Assembly (NCBI GenBank): GCA_965242745.1
Contig: CBDETG010000100.1
Span: 1-18,959, forward strand
Source of the DNA: JABAAI01 sp965242745
Lineage (GTDB): Bacteria; Spirochaetota; Leptospiria; Leptospirales; Leptonemataceae
Length of the DNA stretch: 18,959 nt
Direction of reading: 5' to 3'
Of this stretch, positions 14,918 to 18,959 are shown in pieces. The position numbers and the translations under genes were made by a program. How positions within the stretch are numbered: position 1 is the stretch's first letter; each line of letters begins with the position of its first letter. The notes under the pieces were generated by a model. The model made no database searches, was not told the DNA's origin, and saw only the letters and a list, made by a program, of their open reading frames with translations.

Positions 14918-15502
14918 ATGAAACAAATCACAACTTTTTTATCTATACTTGCAATGCTGACCTGCCTTGCTTGCGCAAGTGATGGCAAGGACGGCGCTGA
15001 CAGCCCTGCTGTCAAGGACGGCAGGGATGACATGCCTGCCAACGTAATTGATTGCTCAGCAGGCGATCATGACACCGATGGCGACGGGCGCCGGGACTAT
15101 ACTATGGAGTGCTATGAAAACGGCAATAGGAAGAGAGAGATAGTCTACCATCCCGACGGCATGACAAAAGACTATGAATACACCTACTACGAAAGCAACG
15201 GCAATAAGAAGACAAGGATGGACTACACAAGCGATGATACAAAATTCAGTGAAACCACTTACTACGAAAGCAATGGCCAGCGCAAGACTTATCTAGGCTA
15301 CCATCCCGACGGCATGACACAATCTTCTGAAATCACATTTTACGAAAGCAACGGTGATCGCAAGACAAAGATAAACTACTATCTCGACGGCACAAAGCAC
15401 AACGGCCACCCTATATGCTACCAAGACGACGGCAATACTGAAGAGCCCTGCACGCAGGCAAAACACGGCTGTGATGAAAACAGCAAAACGTGCATAAACT
15501 AA
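14918..15502 (+). CDS. Family lipoprotein K: degenerate collagen stretch, four MORN_2-like repeats
   Basis: 194 residues. AAAGGAG upstream. Signal peptide as in the family (MLTCLAC). The Gly-X-Y segment is breaking down: GKD-GAD is followed by SPA-VKD, with Ser and Val where Gly is expected. Loop HDTDGDGRRD; four repeats, including KREIVYHPDG and KTYLGYHPDG. The end CTQAKHGCDENSKTCIN matches gene J. It stands isolated between the two large repeat arrays. Confidence 0.85.
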   Translation: MKQITTFLSILAMLTCLACASDGKDGADSPAVKDGRDDMPANVIDCSAGDHDTDGDGRRDYTMECYENGNRKREIVYHPDGMTKDYEYTYYESNGNKKTRMDYTSDDTKFSETTYYESNGQRKTYLGYHPDGMTQSSEITFYESNGDRKTKINYYLDGTKHNGHPICYQDDGNTEEPCTQAKHGCDENSKTCIN

Positions 15503-15513
15503 GCAGCAGCACG

Positions 15514-15555
15514 GTAGGCCGGGCCTCAGGCCTACTGCGTCCTGTGGGATACAGG
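15514..15555 (+). terminator. Paired hairpins after gene K
   Basis: GTAGGCC/GGCCTAC, a perfect 7-bp stem with an 8-nt loop, is followed by CCTGT/ACAGG, a perfect 5-bp stem with a 5-nt loop. There is no T-run, so this may be a 3'-end stabiliser rather than an intrinsic terminator. It is unique to this spacer. Confidence 0.35.
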
Positions 15556-15884
15556 CGCAAGGCAAGGCTGCTGGCGTTCAGCCTCGTGTTCGTCTTGCTT
15601 AGCTGCATCAGCACCCAATACGACATAATACGGCGGCCAGACTCCGCATATTACCACACCGCCCGCCGTCATCAAAACCAACGCCGCATTATTACAACAA
15701 CGCCCAGACTCCGCATACTACCACACCGCCCGCAGTCATCAAAGCTAACGCTACATTATTACAACAACGCCAGACTCCGCATATTACCACACCGCCCGCA
15801 GTCATCAAAGCTAACGCTGCATTATTACAACAACGCCATGCGCCGCATATTACCACACCGCCCGCAGTCATCAAAACTAACGCC

Positions 15885-16018
15885 CCGGCACCCAAGCGCC
15901 GCCTAATTCCATCCCCGCCCTAGTCAGCAGAGCTAACGCCCCCCTAACACAAGCGCACCCTTGCTACTACAGCACCATTTTCACCACAGCCGCCAGCATT
16001 ATGTCGCGTTGGGCGCCG
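15885..16018 (+). repeat. Higher-order element, copy 3
   Basis: Full-length copy; it carries ACAGCACCATTTTC where the others read ACAACGCCATTTTC, so copies are not perfectly homogenised. Confidence 0.85.
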
Positions 16019-16235
16019 TCATCAAAACCAACGCCGCATTATTACAACAACGCCATGCGCCGCATATTACCACACCGCCCGCAGTCATCAAAACTAACGC
16101 CCTATTATTACAACAACGCCCAGACTCCGCATATTACCACACCGCCCGCAGTCATCAAAGCTAACGCTGCATTATTACAACAACGCCCAGACGCCGCATA
16201 CTACCACACCGCCCGCAGTCATCAAAACTAACGCC

Positions 16236-16367
16236 CCGGCACCCAAGCGCCGCCTAATTCCATCCCCGCCCTAGTCAGCAGAGCTAACGCCCCCCTAACA
16301 CAAGCGCACCCTTGCTACTACAACGCCATTTTCACCACAGCCGCCAGCATTATGTCGCGTTGGGCGC
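16236..16367 (+). repeat. Higher-order element, copy 4
   Basis: Full-length copy except at the 3' junction, which reads TTGGGCGCAGTC rather than TTGGGCGCCGTC, indicating it was joined to a different unit type. Confidence 0.85.
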
Positions 16368-16720
16368 AGTCATCAAAACTAACGCCCTATTATTACAACA
16401 ACGCCCAGACGCCGCATATTACCACACCGCCCGCCTCTATTAAAACCAACGCCGCATTATTACAACAACGCCATGCGCCGCATATTACCACACCGCCCGC
16501 TGTCATCAAAACTAACGCCCTATTATTACAACAACGCCATGCGCCGCATACTACCACACCGCCCGCAGTCATCAAAGCTAACGCTGCATTATTACAACAA
16601 CGCCCAGACGCCGCATATTACCACACCGCCCGCAGTCATCAAAGCTCCACGCCATATTATTACAAACAACGCCATGCGCCGCATACTACCACACCGCCCG
16701 CCGTCATCAAAACTAACGCC

Positions 16721-16854
16721 CCGGCACCCAAGCGCCGCCTAATTCCATCCCCGCCCTAGTCAGCAGAGCTAACGCCCCCCTAACACAAGCGCACCCTTGC
16801 TACTACAACGCCATTTTCACCACAGCCGCCAGCATTATGTCGCGTTGGGCGCCG
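16721..16854 (+). repeat. Higher-order element, copy 5
   Basis: Full-length copy, and the following units match those after copy 1 in array 1, so a block larger than the element has been copied between arrays. Confidence 0.85.
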
Positions 16855-17842
16855 TCATCAAAACTAACGCCCTATTATTACAACAACGCCATGCGCCGCA
16901 TATTACAACACCGCCCCCTGTCATGAAAACCAACTCTATATTATTACAACAACGCCCAGACGCCGCATACTACCACACCGCCCCCTGTCATGAAAACAAA
17001 CGCTACATTATTACAACAACGCCATGCGCCGCATACTACCACACCGCCCGCCTGTCATGAAAACCACCGCTGCATTATTACAAACAACGCCATGCGCCGC
17101 ATATTACCACACCGCCCGCCTCTATTAAAACCAACGCCGCATTATTACAACAACACCATGCGCCGCATATTACCACACCGCCCTAGTCAGCAGAGCTAAC
17201 GCCCTATTATTACAACAACGCCATGCGCCGCTTATGACAACACCGCCCGCAGTCATCAAAACTAACGCCCTATTATTACAACAACGCCCAGACGCCGCAT
17301 ATTACCACACCGCCCGCAGTCATCAAAGCTAACGCTGCATTATTCCAACAACGCCATGCGCCGCTTATGACAACACCGCCCGCAGTCATCAAAACTAACG
17401 CCCTATTATTACAACAACGCCCAGACTCCGCATATTACCACACCGCCCGCAGTCATGAAAACCAACTCTATATTATTACAACAACGCCATGCGCCGCATA
17501 CTACCACACCGCCCGCAGTCATCAAAACTAACGCTGCATTATTCCAACAACGCCAGACGCCGCATATTACCACACCGCCCGCAGTCATCAAAACTAACGC
17601 TGCATTATTACAACAACGCCCAGACGCCGCATATTACCACACCGCCCGCAGTCATCAAAGCTAACGCTGCATTATTACAACAACGCCATGCGCCGCATAC
17701 TACCACACCGCCCGCCTCTATTAAAACCAACGCCGCATTATTACAACAAGGCCAGACTCCGCATATTACCACACCGCCCCCTGTCATGAAAACAAACGCT
17801 ACATTATTACAAACAACGCCATGCGCCGCTTATGACAACAAG

Positions 17843-17860
17843 GCCGGAGGCAGGTTTTTT
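17843..17860 (+). terminator. Possible terminator at the end of array 2
   Basis: GCC-GGA-GGC, AGG, then T6: the same hairpin as at 6908. Short stem, tentative. Confidence 0.35.
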
Positions 17861-17890
17861 GAAAAAAAACAAGCGCCAACAGTTTTTTTC

Positions 17891-17919
17891 TTGCCTAGTC
17901 TGCCTAAAAAAAATACTTT
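17891..17919 (+). promoter_or_regulatory. Putative promoter of gene L
   Basis: TTGCCT, 17-bp spacer with A8 (the longest A tract), TACTTT; T7 tract upstream. The 17-bp spacing is optimal for sigma-70, so by this model L would be among the best-expressed members. Confidence 0.4.
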
Positions 17920-17950
17920 GTAAATAAGGGTTGGTTTTCAAGGAGTCAAT

Positions 17951-18959
17951 ATGAAACAAATCACCACTTTTTTATCTATGCTTGCAATGCTGAGCTGCCT
18001 TAGCTGCGCAAGTGATGGCAATACAAGCAGTGCCAATACAGGAAGCCCGCCTTCTGATGACAGGCCTAGCGACACGCCGCCTGCAGATGAGAACCTTTTT
18101 CCGCCTTATCAATTTATACCCGAAGGCGCTGATGGTGAGTTTGAATGCCGGGCGGGCGATTATGACAGCAATAGCGACGGGGACATAGATTTTAGTATAG
18201 GATGCTACAGCAATGGCAACCGCAAACATGTCATCCTTTACCAGACTTCTTTTACGGCTTTTTACAAGAAGCCCATTTCCAGCATCCACTACACGTTTTA
18301 CGAAAGCAACGGCCAGCTCAAGACTCTGATACGCTACGACAGCTACGGCATACAATACGGCGGCCACCCTATATGCTACCAAGACGATGGCATTACGCAA
18401 GAGACCTGCGCGCCAGCACAACACGGCTGCGATCTGCACTATAGCTGCGCAGACCCTGCTTTATACGGCGGCGGGAGGCACGACTGCATAGCCGGCGATT
18501 ATGACTCAAACTACGATACAAAAACAGATTTCAGCATAACCTGCCATAACAATGGCGCCCGCAAAACATACATACGCTACCAAAGCGACGGCCTAACAAA
18601 ACACTATGAACTCACCTACAACGAAGACGGCAATGTGAAAGAAAGCAGATTCTACACCGGCACCTACGACCTCCACCCCTGTACTGGCAATCAGATTCTA
18701 AAAAGTGTCAGCTGCGAAGCCTGCCATTATCCGCAGTATCCCAACTCTGACCGCACGGCCTGCGTGAGCACATGCCCAGCCGGCGAGATCAAGCCGACGA
18801 ACAAGCCCACCTGCGAGGCAATCGCAAGCTGCACGGGCAGGCATATCCACAATCCCACGAACAACAGCTGCTTTGAGCTAAGCTGTGCCGAAGGCGAAAT
18901 TCCAGATACGATCGTCACGCCTGCGGCTTGTATAAAAGAGACCGACTGCCGCACGTCCC
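17951..18959 (+). CDS. Family lipoprotein L: two-module form with cysteine-rich extension, partial at right edge
   Basis: 336 codons are open to the window edge. AAGGAG upstream; lipobox context LSCLSC. A Ser/Pro/Asp-rich linker replaces the collagen stretch (residues 21-62). Module 1 has the loop GDYDSNSDGDID (69-80), one canonical repeat (FYESNGQLKTLIRYDSYG) and a diverged one (VILYQTSFTAFYKKP). DLHYSCADPALYGGG (161-175) links to module 2 (CIAGDYDSNYDT, one or two repeats), as in gene J. From residue 243 a new cysteine-rich region begins (motifs CEAC, CPAGEIKPTNKPTC, CTGRHIHNPTNNSC, CAEGEIPD), with cysteines every 4-17 residues, like EGF-like or other small disulfide-rich extracellular modules. 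This is the most complex member and may be closest to the ancestral gene. Confidence 0.8.
   Translation, partial: MKQITTFLSMLAMLSCLSCASDGNTSSANTGSPPSDDRPSDTPPADENLFPPYQFIPEGADGEFECRAGDYDSNSDGDIDFSIGCYSNGNRKHVILYQTSFTAFYKKPISSIHYTFYESNGQLKTLIRYDSYGIQYGGHPICYQDDGITQETCAPAQHGCDLHYSCADPALYGGGRHDCIAGDYDSNYDTKTDFSITCHNNGARKTYIRYQSDGLTKHYELTYNEDGNVKESRFYTGTYDLHPCTGNQILKSVSCEACHYPQYPNSDRTACVSTCPAGEIKPTNKPTCEAIASCTGRHIHNPTNNSCFELSCAEGEIPDTIVTPAACIKETDCRTS

Larger units (their letters stand above)
15611..17842 (+). repeat. Intergenic array 2 of the 66-67-bp repeat (about 26 units)
   Basis: Same unit as array 1, filling 2.2 kb between genes K and L with no supportable gene. Boundary motif CACCCAATACGACATAAT at the left; TTATGACAACAAGGCC at the right. 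Units are variants of a few types (TAACGCCCTATT, TAACGCTGCATT, CAACGCCGCATT; ATTCCAAC or ATTACAAAC in some) arranged in recurring orders, so blocks of several units have been duplicated together. Three higher-order elements lie at 15885, 16236 and 16721. Frames remain open only because the unit has few stop triplets. Confidence 0.9.

Noticed and set aside
15490..15906. 138-codon frame with a lipobox-like stretch (LVFVLLSC) starting at GTG in the gene K terminus and running into array 2
   Set aside because: No ribosome site, start inside the end of gene K, and the C-terminal part is only repeat DNA whose 66/67-bp alternation breaks frames. A shorter frame at 13802 after gene J is the same artefact.
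13854..17842. CRISPR array
   Set aside because: The repeat is periodic but the whole 66-67-bp unit is conserved. There are no unique spacers between short repeats and no cas-like gene nearby.

Overview
The window reads as chromosomal DNA of a diderm (Gram-negative type) bacterium with a large surface-lipoprotein repertoire. Two housekeeping genes give the anchor: a RecO-type recombination mediator and MurC (UDP-N-acetylmuramate--L-alanine ligase). Everything else of size is lipoprotein genes or non-coding repeats. The tolerant lipoboxes and the cadherin-like and cysteine-rich surface modules would suit a spirochaete or another lipoprotein-rich diderm, but no marker here fixes the phylum and I do not claim one.

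Layout. 1-1300 (minus): 5' part of a lipoprotein with three cadherin-like repeats, behind a near-consensus sigma-70 promoter. 1592-2395 (minus): recO. 2656-4170 (plus): murC, divergent from recO. 4279 to the right edge (plus): a tandem family of twelve related lipoprotein genes, called A to L here (starts 4279, 5052, 6005, 7714, 8482, 9251, 10361, 11031, 12258, 13038, 14918, 17951). Each has a nearly invariant signal peptide beginning MKQITTFL. Most then have a collagen-like Gly-X-Y stretch of 0-12 triplets, an Asp-rich calcium-loop-like motif (GDYDSxxDG), 2-7 MORN_2/YwqK-like repeats of 25-26 residues, and a fixed Cys-rich C-terminus ending CIN. Gene H carries a nonsense codon. Genes J and L carry a second module, and L continues into a cysteine-rich extension past the right edge.

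Between the genes are six solo leader copies (7008, 7243, 7480, 10132, 11800, 12029). Each keeps the promoter, ribosome site, signal peptide and first Gly-X-Y triplets but is fused directly to the family's 3' spacer. They repeat every 229-237 bp. Two are frameshifted and four still encode 46-66-residue lipopeptides. Every leader carries homopolymer tracts of variable length (T6-T10, and A6-A8 inside the putative promoter spacer).

Two large non-coding arrays of a 66-67-bp repeat fill 13854-14826 and 15611-17842, with a one-unit version at 6794-6920. They are broken up by five copies of a 100-135-bp higher-order element. The arrays occupy the same place in the intergenic spacer that is short elsewhere in the family.

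My reading is that 4.2-19 kb is a fast-evolving surface-lipoprotein locus: shared 5' and 3' ends and repeated spacers favour recombination, repeat number and collagen length vary, and promoter homopolymers could give on/off or graded expression. This is inference from sequence architecture; function and expression are unknown.
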